DNA from: Stieleria maiorica
GTDB lineage: Bacteria; Planctomycetota; Planctomycetia; Pirellulales; Pirellulaceae
Assembly (NCBI RefSeq): GCF_008035925.1
Contig: NZ_CP036264.1
Span: 1,015,774-1,079,773 of the forward strand
Direction: 5' to 3'
Length of the DNA stretch: 64,000 nt
Shown here: positions 56,401 through 64,000 of the stretch, one piece after another
How positions within the stretch are numbered: the first letter of the stretch is position 1
How the letters are laid out: the number at the start of each line of letters is the position of its first letter
Made by a program: the position numbers and the translations under genes
The notes under the pieces: generated by a model
What the model was told of the DNA's origin: nothing
The model's input: the letters and a program-made list of their open reading frames with translations, nothing else
The model's database searches: none

Positions 56401-56999
56401 CCGCGGGAACGCTTTCGCTGTTGGTCGCCCGAGGCCTCGCGAGCGGCGACACGATGCCGGTGTTGCAAGCGGTTCTGGATACCCAGTTCTGGTTGGCGAC
56501 GCACGTGATCAGCGTTTCGTTGGGTTACGTCGCAACGTTGGTCGCCGGGATGCTGGGTATCGGGTACCTGATCAGCAATTGGGTCGGGGCGGAAGAGAAA
56601 GCGGGGCGATCGCTGTACCGGATGGTGTACGGGGCGGCTTGCTTCGGGATCCTGTTCAGCACCGTCGGGACGATTCTCGGCGGGCTGTGGGCCGATGACA
56701 GTTGGGGCCGATTCTGGGGCTGGGATCCCAAAGAAAACGGCGCGTTGTTGATCGTGATTTGGAACGCGTTGATGTTGCACGCCCGTTGGGACGGAATGGT
56801 CAAGGCGCGCGGTTTTGCGATTTTGTCCATTGGCGGCAACATCGTCACCGCATGGAGCTGGTTCGGGACGAACGAACTGGGCATCGGATTGCACAGCTAC
56901 GGCTTTACCGAAGGCGTATTGATGTGGCTGATGGTCTTCATGGCCACCCAGTTCGCGTTTCTGATCGCGGGGCTCCTGGCCTGGCGCAAGCCGGCGTGA
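53415..56999 (+). CDS. Fused ResB-CcsA cytochrome c synthase (System II)
   Basis: 1194-residue membrane protein for attachment of haem to apocytochromes at the periplasmic face. The N-terminal part (~1-570) is ResB-like with four hydrophobic segments and a large periplasmic domain (VWMNNPLRYRGETFFQSSYT is a ResB motif). The C-terminal part is CcsA-like with about eight spans and the haem-handling WWD-type motif SWGRFWGWDPKEN (W1101, W1103, D1104). Between them lies a ~350-residue segment without spans, longer than in typical fusions (roughly residues 610-910). ATG 53415 precedes a normal start region. Serves cytochromes such as the di-haem protein at 38571. Confidence 0.92.
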   Translation: MATLPNPSGQFPQERDESTVISSADVLSAIGSLKLTVGLFAASLIIVLVGTLAQDEMNMQDVKERYFVSWIAWMHFDDFVPQAFYRHANPIPGIIPFPGGALIGVLLMLNLIASKATRFRVSASGGRLAAGILFILAGFVVAGLIIASGHNSDGLQGAPPISYPALWKVLQGIGVAGAIGLTAVSTNVQHRSLRLLGYIGAASLAAVIVYTLFSGARIGDPGLRIVWQLAKGLGAGVILLIGCLLIFGRQGGNLLLHFGVGLLMFGQFAFGDRQLEQRISLVEGQSTNALINLDKIELTFVVPGEAEDTVTAIPGTQIGEALSSGELIRDDALPADVKVVAFYENSDLVNPKPTGNPATKGVGLEVQAVQARKRGGTDGEVNVASAYIELIDKQSGESLGTHLVSQMLSDRETLIPGGTAKDVFDEVTIGESEYKIGLRYHREVKPYWVHLEDVQRRNYSGTETPRDYSSYIRIVDTETGEDRRERVWMNNPLRYRGETFFQSSYTPLPGGKELTGLQVVRNSGWLIPYVACSIMALGMLAHFTGTLKRFVGRRERERAKEMAAMSADERQVITSSRPAVIAFNIAALLALMMLIPWSAAMTTLRPASRDTGYDFYTAGKIPAQFGGRVLPLDAFARQTLKAISNRESLPMENAPGAIKSRVDKKSMSAMQWLMEVAIDDPALRYLPMFRVDAEEVRSQLKLDRRKSKLYSLDELLAEWPKADALIKAARGKDEAALSFKEQKLLELDLRTRQYMVTAEAFQLPRPPEIPTDNLPEGITEEMVQRFALSELQRRMESIQTMRTARIIPPTADEAADAVNDPDWTAFAPAFFDDAAKGPSQDADRALASDPFSRMIETYRDEKKDFEGFNQAVDDQLALSTAYPIPGLKSNKVALERWMESNSPEVRSTILYILSMVMALAFLAVGDHRLRNATWGVLLVAALIHTVAILSRIYITGRAPVINIYSSAVFIGWAAVLGGLVIDRIFRLGFGNLVAATAGTLSLLVARGLASGDTMPVLQAVLDTQFWLATHVISVSLGYVATLVAGMLGIGYLISNWVGAEEKAGRSLYRMVYGAACFGILFSTVGTILGGLWADDSWGRFWGWDPKENGALLIVIWNALMLHARWDGMVKARGFAILSIGGNIVTAWSWFGTNELGIGLHSYGFTEGVLMWLMVFMATQFAFLIAGLLAWRKPA

Positions 57000-57041
57000 A
57001 GTGATCAGCCGTATGGCGCGACCCCAATGCCACCTAGTCGA

Positions 57042-57128
57042 TGAGCCGACGGCGCTAGCCGCGGGCCTTGCACTGCGCTTCGAGACTTGTAAGGCCTTGT
57101 AAGGCCCGAGGCTAGCGCCTGCGGCTCA
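57042..57128. repeat. Palindrome 'TGAGCCGACGGCGCTAGCCG', copy 2
   Basis: Same arms as 40049-40126 (TGAGCCGACGGCGCTAGCCG and CGAGGCTAGCGCCTGCGGCT plus CA). The centre differs by a short direct duplication TTGTAAGGCC. It lies between the ResB-CcsA stop and the convergent PutA gene. Confidence 0.8.
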
Positions 57129-57210
57129 GTTTGTGATCGACAGATCGTTGCCCGGACGCTTGCGCGAACCGGCTGAAATCGATTGATGATCAGCCGTCAT
57201 CACCCGACCG

Positions 57211-60200
57211 CTACTCCGCGGTTTGTCGCCGACCCAGGTTGCCGTAGCGGTGGTAGTCGTCGGAGATCGATTGTTCGTTCAGGTAACGCAGCATTTCGAT
57301 CTCCGCGTCATCGACCACCGTTTCGGCGATGATGCTGATGAATTCAGTCCTGCAGGCGTCGTGGATCAGCTTGGGAAGCGACTTGGTGGGCAGCAGCAGA
57401 CGCAGACGATCGACGCGACCGTCGGAGATCTCCTCGGCCAGCGACTCGTCGGATTCTTGCACCCATTCGCAGCGCCACGTGGAACGGGCGTTTTCGATCA
57501 GGTGATCTGAGATCGCTTCCAACGTCGGGATTAACTCGTCGGCGTTCTCGGCAACGGAATAGGTCACGGCGCAGTTGGCCGCCGCCGCGGCGAGCATGGA
57601 GTTGGCCAGATCGCCCGCCGGTTCGTCGCCCAGCAACCGCACGCGAAGCTGGCCGACCGGCAGGTAACGTCGCCAATTGTCTTGGCCGATCAATCCGACG
57701 TGGTCGTGCATCGTGCCGGTCAAGTTGGTGACGACGTGTTTGGCAGAAGTGGCGAATCGTGACGCACGGCGGATGTCGATGTCGGTAGCACCGATCGACT
57801 CAATCGCGTCATAAGCGTCATCGATCGAAGCGGTGACTGCTGCGGTGGTCGTCGTTGGCGAGGACGTGGCGTCGGAAGAGTCCGTCGTCGCCGAGGTGTT
57901 GTTTTCCAATCGCATCAGCGGCAGGACGTAGTGTGGTCCGCCGGCTTTGGCACCCGGCCCATAACCGCTGCTGCCGATGCCGCCGAAAGGCTGACGCAAC
58001 ACGATGGCTCCGGTCGTGGGGCGGTTGATGTACAGGTTGCCGGCGCGGATGTTGTCACGCCACAGTTGTTGTTCGCGATCGTCCAAACTTTCCAGCCCGC
58101 TGGTCAGGCCGTATCCGGTCGCATTGACCATCTCGATCGCTTCTTCGAGTCGAGTGAACGACATCACGCCCAGCACGGGGCCGAACAGTTCGGTGCGATG
58201 GGTGAAATTGCCGCGGCGGACGTTCCACTTGATTCCCGGTCGATAAAGTTGGCGGTTGTCGCCGATCCGACGCGGCATCACCAGCCATTCTTCACCGGGC
58301 TCCAATTCCTTGATGCCCTGTTCCAGCACGCCGCTGGGTGGGCGAATCAACGGCCCGACGCGTGATGACAGGTCCCAAACCGATCCGACCGGCAGGCTTT
58401 CCGCCGCATCGGCCAGCGTGTTTCGGAAGTCCACATCGTTGTAGACCTCTTGGTCGAGCAACAGCAGCGAGGTGGCACTGCATTTTTGTCCGGAGTGGCT
58501 GAAAGCACTGTGCAAGAGATGCTTGATCGCCAGGTCGCGGTCGGACAGCGACGTGACGATCGTCGCGTTCTTGCCGCCGGTTTCGGCGATCAGGTGCAGT
58601 TCGGGCCGCAGCTTGAGCATCGATTTGGCAGTTTCCGTGCCGCCGGTCAGGATCACGGCGTCGATTCGCGGATCGGTGACCAAACGTTTGCCCGCACCCG
58701 ACCCGCTGCAGGGAACCAATTGCAGCGCCGTCTGGGGAACACCGGCGTCCCAAAAGCACTTGGCCAACAGATAGGCCGGCAAGACGGTATCGCTGGCCGG
58801 TTTCAGGATCACGGTGTTGCCGGCGGCCAACGCGGACACGACACCGCCACAGGGAATCGCCAGCGGAAAGTTCCATGGGCTGATCACCGCAACGGTCCCG
58901 CGCGGTGATGCCGAAAACGGGCTTTGCCGACCCCGGGCACGCTGAAGGTACGCTTGGACGGTCAGCGGATAGAACTCGGTGAAATCGATCGCTTCGCTGA
59001 CTTCCGGGTCGGCCTCGCTGATCAGTTTTCCGCCGTCGATCATCATCGCACCGATCAAGTCGCCGCGCCGCTGGCGCATGTTCTGTGCCGCCGCGCGAAA
59101 CAGTTCGTACCGCGCATCCCAGGACATCTGTCGCCATCGATCCGGATCGTTGCTCGCGCACGCGATCGCATCGTCGACGTCTTGGTCGGTCGCCTGGGTG
59201 AATCGACATGCGACGTGATCGGGGCGTGACGGGTCGGCCGATTCTTTCAAGCCGCGGTCGTCCGATCCCGCGGATGAATTCGGATCGCGTGTTTCGCTGC
59301 CGACGTTCAAGGGGACGTGCACGGCGCGGTCATCACAGCGGTCTTTCCAGTCGTTAACGATCGACTCGGCCCACTCGCTGTGCTGCGTGAGCGCCCAGTC
59401 GGTGTCCGGTTCGTTGACGAAGGAACTCCAATGGGCCGCTGCGGCCGGTCGGGCGGGTGGCTGACGCCGGTCTTGGCTGCGCCGGGGTTGCGTCGAAACG
59501 CTGTCGATCATCGCCAGTGAATCGCGAAAACCGTCGGCCAGTCGGTTCCAGGTGTCCGAGTCCGGCGTCAGGCGGAACGAATAGCGCAAGAAGTTTTCTT
59601 TGCCGGTGTTTTCGTCCAAGCGGCGAATCAAGTAGCCGATCGCATTGATAAAGTCTTCACGGCGACAGGCCGGGGCGTACAGCAGCATCCGCGGTGCGGA
59701 TTCAAATAAGGCGCGGCGCTGGTGATTGGCCATCCCTTCGAGCATTTCGAACTGCATCCGCTCCAGCGCCGTTGATCGACCCGAGTCAGAAGTGTCGGCC
59801 GCGGTCAACGGTGTGCGCGATCCCCACAGCATCGCCAGCGCGATGTCGAACAGGTTGTGCGACGCGACGCCGATCACCAAGTGGCCTTGGGCGGCGGCGG
59901 CGATCATCGATCGCAGCATGCGTTTGAAGTTCGCGTCGGTTTGGGTCTTGTCCGTGTACGGCGTTTGCGGCCAGCCGCCCAGCGAGGCTTCGACGCGTTC
60001 CATTTCCATGTTGGCGCCTTTGACCAACCGGACGGTGATCGGAACACCGCCGCGCCGGACTCGCTTGGCCGACCAGGTGATCAGATCGGTCAGAACGTCA
60101 AATGAATCCGGGATGTACGCCTGCAAGGCGATCCCGGCGCGCACCTTTTCCAGCCCCGGTCGATCGAGTGTTTCGACAAACGCGTCGGCGGTCAGATGCA

Positions 60201-60957
60201 AATCGCGGTACTCTTCCATGTCCAGGTAGACGAACTTGGAACTGGACGTGCCGTCGGGACGGTTGAAACGCTCGCGGGCAGCGGCGCGATACAGTAGTTC
60301 CAAGCGATCGGCCACGATGCCGACGGTGTGACGGCGGGCGATCGTCGAAACCTGACTCAACAAAGTCGTCAGTTTGACGCTGATGCATGCGATCTCGGGG
60401 ATCTGCAGCGCGCGCAGGTAGTTCTGCAAGCGACGATTCGCTTCTTCTTCGCCGAGCAACGATTCCCCCAGAAAGTTGACGTTCATCAGCACGCCGGATT
60501 CCTGACGCGCGGCCAAGTGCTCGCGCAGCGGTTCGTCTTCGGCCGGCAGGATCACGTTGGCCGTTTCCTGTCGCATCTTGTCCTTGACCAGCGGCACGGC
60601 GACACCGGGCAGGTAGCCGCCGAAGGTTTGGAACCCACGGAGCATGGTCTGTTCCAGCGGGCTGAAGAAACGTGGCACGCCTTGGACGTCCAGGATGTGC
60701 GTCAACTGATCGGCGACGCGGGCCGGGCTGTGCGTGCGAAAGGCTTGGTCGGTCATCTCCACCAGGGTGGCCTTGTCCTCGGGCCGACCGATCATGCGGT
60801 CCAGCTCGGCTTGCTGGTGGCGTTCCTGAGGGGTTTGCAAGGCACGCGATCGCAGCAAGAGCGCCTTGGCAATCTCGATCGCCGCGGCGGCATCGTCTTG
60901 CGGATGTTGGTTTGCGATTCTTAGCAACGTGCCAAGTTCCAGCGGGGGCTCAGTCAT
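57211..60957 (-). CDS. putA: Bifunctional proline dehydrogenase / glutamate-semialdehyde dehydrogenase (PutA type)
   Basis: 1248-residue enzyme that oxidises proline to glutamate in two steps. The N-terminal FAD-dependent proline dehydrogenase barrel includes VLMNVNFLGESLLG, EIACISVKLTTLLSQVS, RLVKGANMEMER and GVASHNLFDIA. The C-terminal aldehyde dehydrogenase has ISPWNFPLAIPCGG, general base E792 in AETGGKN and catalytic C826 in SGQKCSAT, 34 residues apart as usual. A ~200-residue tail after the ALDH part has no DNA-binding RHH motif visible at the N-terminus, so autoregulation is unlikely. Cytoplasmic or membrane-associated. The gene is isolated. Confidence 0.95.
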   Translation of the reverse strand: MTEPPLELGTLLRIANQHPQDDAAAAIEIAKALLLRSRALQTPQERHQQAELDRMIGRPEDKATLVEMTDQAFRTHSPARVADQLTHILDVQGVPRFFSPLEQTMLRGFQTFGGYLPGVAVPLVKDKMRQETANVILPAEDEPLREHLAARQESGVLMNVNFLGESLLGEEEANRRLQNYLRALQIPEIACISVKLTTLLSQVSTIARRHTVGIVADRLELLYRAAARERFNRPDGTSSSKFVYLDMEEYRDLHLTADAFVETLDRPGLEKVRAGIALQAYIPDSFDVLTDLITWSAKRVRRGGVPITVRLVKGANMEMERVEASLGGWPQTPYTDKTQTDANFKRMLRSMIAAAAQGHLVIGVASHNLFDIALAMLWGSRTPLTAADTSDSGRSTALERMQFEMLEGMANHQRRALFESAPRMLLYAPACRREDFINAIGYLIRRLDENTGKENFLRYSFRLTPDSDTWNRLADGFRDSLAMIDSVSTQPRRSQDRRQPPARPAAAAHWSSFVNEPDTDWALTQHSEWAESIVNDWKDRCDDRAVHVPLNVGSETRDPNSSAGSDDRGLKESADPSRPDHVACRFTQATDQDVDDAIACASNDPDRWRQMSWDARYELFRAAAQNMRQRRGDLIGAMMIDGGKLISEADPEVSEAIDFTEFYPLTVQAYLQRARGRQSPFSASPRGTVAVISPWNFPLAIPCGGVVSALAAGNTVILKPASDTVLPAYLLAKCFWDAGVPQTALQLVPCSGSGAGKRLVTDPRIDAVILTGGTETAKSMLKLRPELHLIAETGGKNATIVTSLSDRDLAIKHLLHSAFSHSGQKCSATSLLLLDQEVYNDVDFRNTLADAAESLPVGSVWDLSSRVGPLIRPPSGVLEQGIKELEPGEEWLVMPRRIGDNRQLYRPGIKWNVRRGNFTHRTELFGPVLGVMSFTRLEEAIEMVNATGYGLTSGLESLDDREQQLWRDNIRAGNLYINRPTTGAIVLRQPFGGIGSSGYGPGAKAGGPHYVLPLMRLENNTSATTDSSDATSSPTTTTAAVTASIDDAYDAIESIGATDIDIRRASRFATSAKHVVTNLTGTMHDHVGLIGQDNWRRYLPVGQLRVRLLGDEPAGDLANSMLAAAAANCAVTYSVAENADELIPTLEAISDHLIENARSTWRCEWVQESDESLAEEISDGRVDRLRLLLPTKSLPKLIHDACRTEFISIIAETVVDDAEIEMLRYLNEQSISDDYHRYGNLGRRQTAE

Positions 60958-61121
60958 CGCACAGGGTTCCGAACGTGAAGGTCGAGAGCGTGGAATTGTT
61001 TTATAGCAGCAATCGAGTGTGTGTCCGTCTGACGTCGATGCCGACCTGTGCGGTCTGTTGATGATCTGCCGTTAAGGGCGAGCGTACGGCATCGAATCAC
61101 TCAAGGGCTCCGGTTTTCCGT

Positions 61122-61447
61122 CCGTGTGTGGCGGGAGCCACGACTGCAGTGCGTTCCAAGGCGGAGCCTTGGAACGAGGGATCGTGTCATCCACTCGTTC
61201 CCGGGCTCCGCCTGGGAACGGGGCTTTCTGGAGGCTCCGCCTCTGGATTTCCGTCCGCGTGTGGCGGGAGCCACGACTACAGTGCGTTCCAAGGCGGAGC
61301 CTTGGAACGAGGGATCGTATCATCCATTCGTTCCCGGGCTCCGCCTGGGAACGGGGCTTTCTGGAGGCTCCGCCTCCGGTTTTTCGACCGTGTGTGGCGG
61401 GAGCCACCGATGCAGTGCGTTCCAAGGCGGAGCCTTGGAACGAGGGC
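61122..61447. repeat. 133-bp tandem repeat, about 2.4 copies
   Basis: Units start at 61122, 61255 and 61388 (CCGTGTGTGGCGGGAGCCAC), and each contains GTTCCAAGGCGGAGCCTTGG, CGTTCCCGGGCTCCGCCTGG and CTGGAGGCTCCGCCTC. The third unit is partial. Each has internal inverted repeats. It fills most of the 536-bp gap between the PutA gene and the next gene; no gene is seen. Confidence 0.92.
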
Positions 61448-61493
61448 ATGCCGCTTGCCCCTCCCTGCCAGTGAGGGTTTGTTCTCCGCTTGG

Positions 61494-62786
61494 CTACTGC
61501 TGGCGGATCGAGGCGTCGCCGTCCAGGTTGCGGACGCTTCGAAATGCTGCTGCAGGCAAAGCGTCGTCAGCGGCGGTGGGGGAAGAGGGCAACAGGATGG
61601 AGTTCCAACCGGCCATCCAGCGGCTCGGCGGTGCCAGCATCGCGGTGATCCGGTCGGCATCAATCAGCTCCGCCGGTGGGGCGGCGATCGGTCGACCGCG
61701 GGAGTACAGCACGACGTTGTCGCCGATGCCGGTCAGCGTCATCGTTTCATCGCGGATGTCAAAGTTCAGGGCCAATTCGCACTCAATTCCGTTCGGATTG
61801 GGAACCAATTCACGCTCGTCGACAGCCATCCCCAGGTGATCACGCATCGCCGCCAGCAGCGGTGTCTTGATCCGCAGGTTCGCTGGCTTGGACGATTTGA
61901 GCGTGCCGACCAGATTGACCGATTCGCCGGGATGGATCACGCAGCGTCGAAACTGGACCTCAGCTTCGCCGATCACGCGGTGCGGCAGATGATCGGTCAG
62001 GTCGTTCAAGCTGAGCTTGGTCAGGGAGGAACTGCCCAGGTCATAGGTCCAGCCGTGGAGCGTTTGACGGCAGGCGATCACGCCGACAAATTCCGCGTTT
62101 GCTCCCAGATGCTTGATCGCCGGCGCGTACTCGGCAAGCGCGGAGCAGGGCAGGGCGGTGCCTTCGGTCGAGAGCACCAATTCGGTCGCCGGCACTTCGC
62201 GGTCGCGATCGCGGAACAATTCGACATGCAGACGTGGGCCGACATGACGTGTGGCATGGCCGGCCCGAGCGATCATCCGAACGCTGTCGCCCTCCGGCGT
62301 GATCTCGGCCGAGACGTCGACCGGCGGCATCGATCCGGTGCGGCTGAGGATGCTGACATCGGTCGCCAGGATCGAGATCGGAACCACCGTCTGGGCCGGA
62401 CGGCTGATCAAACGGTCGTGCAGCATCGTCCAGGCGTGACCCAGCCCGGCCGACTGGAATTCCGGCTGGTGCAAGATGATCGCCGCCCGCTCACGCTCGA
62501 CAAGGTAATCGATCAGACGCACCGTCACGACGTGCTGGCGGGAATCCGGATCGCTGACCCGGACGTTCTCCAGGATGTACTTACCCGGCGCGACACGCTC
62601 GCAACGCCCGATTTCAAACACCAACCCCGTCTGCAGATTCAGATGGTGGGTCAGCTCGGCCAGCTTGTTGGCCTGGTACCACGGCGTCCAGGTGACCAGG
62701 ATCGAAAGAAAGACGATCGACGTCGGGACCGCGCAGCAGAAAACGAACAACAATCGAGCGACGGCTCGCTGGGTCCGTTCATGCAT
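61494..62786 (-). CDS. Membrane-anchored protein of unknown function
   Basis: 430 residues. One N-terminal hydrophobic segment (ARLLFVFCCAVPTSIVFLSI) anchors it, probably with a periplasmic body of ~390 residues, mostly beta strands (GLVFEIGRCERVAPGKYILE, VHPGESVNLVGTLKSSKP-like HPGESVNLVGTLK). The layout faintly recalls AsmA-type proteins, but I see no defining motif. AAGGGG precedes the ATG. The gene is monocistronic by position. Function not recognised. Confidence 0.78.
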   Translation of the reverse strand: MHERTQRAVARLLFVFCCAVPTSIVFLSILVTWTPWYQANKLAELTHHLNLQTGLVFEIGRCERVAPGKYILENVRVSDPDSRQHVVTVRLIDYLVERERAAIILHQPEFQSAGLGHAWTMLHDRLISRPAQTVVPISILATDVSILSRTGSMPPVDVSAEITPEGDSVRMIARAGHATRHVGPRLHVELFRDRDREVPATELVLSTEGTALPCSALAEYAPAIKHLGANAEFVGVIACRQTLHGWTYDLGSSSLTKLSLNDLTDHLPHRVIGEAEVQFRRCVIHPGESVNLVGTLKSSKPANLRIKTPLLAAMRDHLGMAVDERELVPNPNGIECELALNFDIRDETMTLTGIGDNVVLYSRGRPIAAPPAELIDADRITAMLAPPSRWMAGWNSILLPSSPTAADDALPAAAFRSVRNLDGDASIRQQ

Positions 62787-62910
62787 CCATGCAATCCCCT
62801 TCGGTGGCGACAGTTCACCCGAGATTCTAGGTGGCCGGCGGGGCAGAAGGGTAGATCGTTTCGGCCGTGGAAGGTGATTCGAGGAAAGAGAGTTTTGCTA
62901 GCAAATCGGG

Positions 62911-62963
62911 GGAGTTGGGAGTTGGGAGTTGGGAGTTGGGAGTTGGGAGTTGGGAGTTGGGAG
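62911..62963. repeat. TTGGGAG heptamer minisatellite, second locus
   Basis: About seven and a half copies of GAGTTGG in the gap between two minus-strand genes, identical in unit to the array between hisD and hisC (34839-34907). Confidence 0.95.
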
Positions 62964-63017
62964 AAAAATGGGGGGCAGGAAAATGCAGGCAGGAGGCCGT
63001 TCGACAAACCTGAAACC

Positions 63018-64000
63018 TCACTCCACCGGCGTGTCGTAGCTCCAGGCGACGGATTCGATGCCATGGTTCTTGAGCCAGGCGTGGACGGTGGCGTAGCCGG
63101 CGGCGGCGTCGCGGGTGGGGGACAGGTGCAGGTAGACGAGTGATCGGCCATCGCGCTGCAAGGGGAAGGACTCGTCGAGCATCACGTCTTCGTCTTCAGG
63201 TTCCAGGCGGTACGCGTCGACGTTGACACTGGTCGGGCGGAGGGGGTGGTCCGGGTGCAGGTAGCCGAGCTCGGGCAGCAGGGGGGCCAGGGCATCGGGA
63301 AGCGTCGGCGGTGGTCCTTTTTGCTCGTGCGGGCGCTCGTCTTGTCGCCAGGCTTGGGATTCGGATTCGAAGTCCAGGTAGGCGGTGTAAAGTCGGCGGG
63401 CGGCGCCTTCGCTGGCTTGGGCTTGCTCGCGGATCCAATCGATTCGATTCTGTTGGATCTGCTCAAAACGCTCCGCAGACCGGCGCATCAGCTTGCGAAA
63501 GTCGACCGGTTCGTTGTCTTCGGCGGCGTCATCCGGATCGGCCGGAGGGGGCTGTTCCCAGGGCAACGGTTCGGTTTTGCCTTGCAGGACGCGCAGTTTG
63601 GATTGCAATTCCAGTTGGTCTTTGCTCGCTTGGATCTTCGGGGTCCAGGGGGAGATCGCAACCGAGTCGCCGATGTTGTACGGCATGCTTTCGGATGCCT
63701 GGATCATTTCTTCGGCGGTGTCGCTGGAGACGGCGACGATCAATTGTGGGAAATCGCCGTCGAACGATCGCCGCCACTGGGCATCGGTTAGTCGATCGAG
63801 TCGTGGGTCATTGGCCGCGAACGCTTCGAAACCCGTGAAGAAATCTTCGTCGTCGAATCGGGCATCGTTGCCGCTGGCGATCGTGCTGGTGAACACGACG
63901 TTGCCGAGTCTTGCGACCGAGTCATCGGTCGATCCGACCAGCGTGTCATAGGCCGCACGAGCTTGGTCGGCATCCGCAAATCGCCACACCAACAAGTCCA
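63018..64000 (-). CDS. Uncharacterised protein, N-terminus outside window
   Basis: Only ~327 residues are visible; the frame is open to the right edge and the first visible codons (LVWRFADADQARAAYDTLVG) already look like folded protein. No family recognised. Mixed charged protein with an acidic, proline-rich stretch (PPPADPDDAAEDNEPVDF) in the middle; the C-terminus (GYATVHAWLKNHGIESVAWS) is helical and strand-like. Start cannot be chosen. The stop is 55 bases from the heptamer array. Confidence 0.7.
   Translation of the reverse strand, partial: DLLVWRFADADQARAAYDTLVGSTDDSVARLGNVVFTSTIASGNDARFDDEDFFTGFEAFAANDPRLDRLTDAQWRRSFDGDFPQLIVAVSSDTAEEMIQASESMPYNIGDSVAISPWTPKIQASKDQLELQSKLRVLQGKTEPLPWEQPPPADPDDAAEDNEPVDFRKLMRRSAERFEQIQQNRIDWIREQAQASEGAARRLYTAYLDFESESQAWRQDERPHEQKGPPPTLPDALAPLLPELGYLHPDHPLRPTSVNVDAYRLEPEDEDVMLDESFPLQRDGRSLVYLHLSPTRDAAAGYATVHAWLKNHGIESVAWSYDTPVE

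Noticed and set aside
61128-63143. 671-codon plus-strand frame
   Set aside because: It runs through the 133-bp tandem array and then antisense to the membrane-anchored gene at 61494-62786; no family resemblance.

Overview
The window reads as chromosomal DNA of a planctomycete, most probably of the Pirellulaceae (Rhodopirellula, Stieleria or Rubripirellula relatives). The grounds are two secreted sulfatases beside a sialidase-like/esterase fusion, a DUF1559 pseudopilin with a small lipoprotein, a Ser/Thr kinase with a C-terminal membrane anchor, a fused ResB-CcsA protein, high GC with long antisense shadow frames, and many intergenic palindromic repeats. No rRNA, tRNA, transposase, integrase, prophage or CRISPR array was recognised.

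Layout. 0-5 kb: MscS channel (cut by the window edge), ThrE-like exporter, Ser/Thr kinase. 5-17 kb: degradative and secreted functions (DMFase-like protein and sulfatase in one unit, cupin-globin pair, sialidase-like/esterase fusion, second sulfatase, large exported protein), with a GxxExxY gene between repeats. 17-25 kb: mnmG, an HTH-receiver regulator directly followed by a histidine kinase, gatA-gatB, and a truncated Uma2 gene. 25-32 kb: two membrane proteins, a Tat-exported TIM-barrel protein, a 1091-residue protein joining the radical SAM, AMMECR1 and MEMO parts of the AmmeMemoRadiSam system, a lipoprotein and ppnP. 32-36 kb: hisD-hisC-hisB on the minus strand, with an opposite-strand four-helix-bundle gene between hisC and hisB. 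36-45 kb: GT39-like glycosyltransferase, di-haem cytochrome, thiC with a YkgJ-type protein, LplT-like MFS transporter, DUF1559 protein. 45-57 kb: dapB and a small partner, lspA-hisN, a 40-bp tandem array, three cell-envelope proteins, ResB-CcsA. 57-64 kb: PutA-type enzyme, a membrane-anchored protein and a protein running off the window.

The strongest structural theme is intergenic. At least nine families of palindromic or tandem repeats recur within 64 kb. Two lone genes of poorly understood families (four-helix bundle; GxxExxY) lie on the plus strand between minus-strand genes, each bracketed by directly repeated copies of a palindromic element. A third (Uma2) is a remnant next to another palindrome. 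The four-helix-bundle cassette has direct repeats at a constant offset of 784 bp and splits the his genes. I read these as possible palindrome-associated single-gene cassettes; this is inference and needs comparative genomics.
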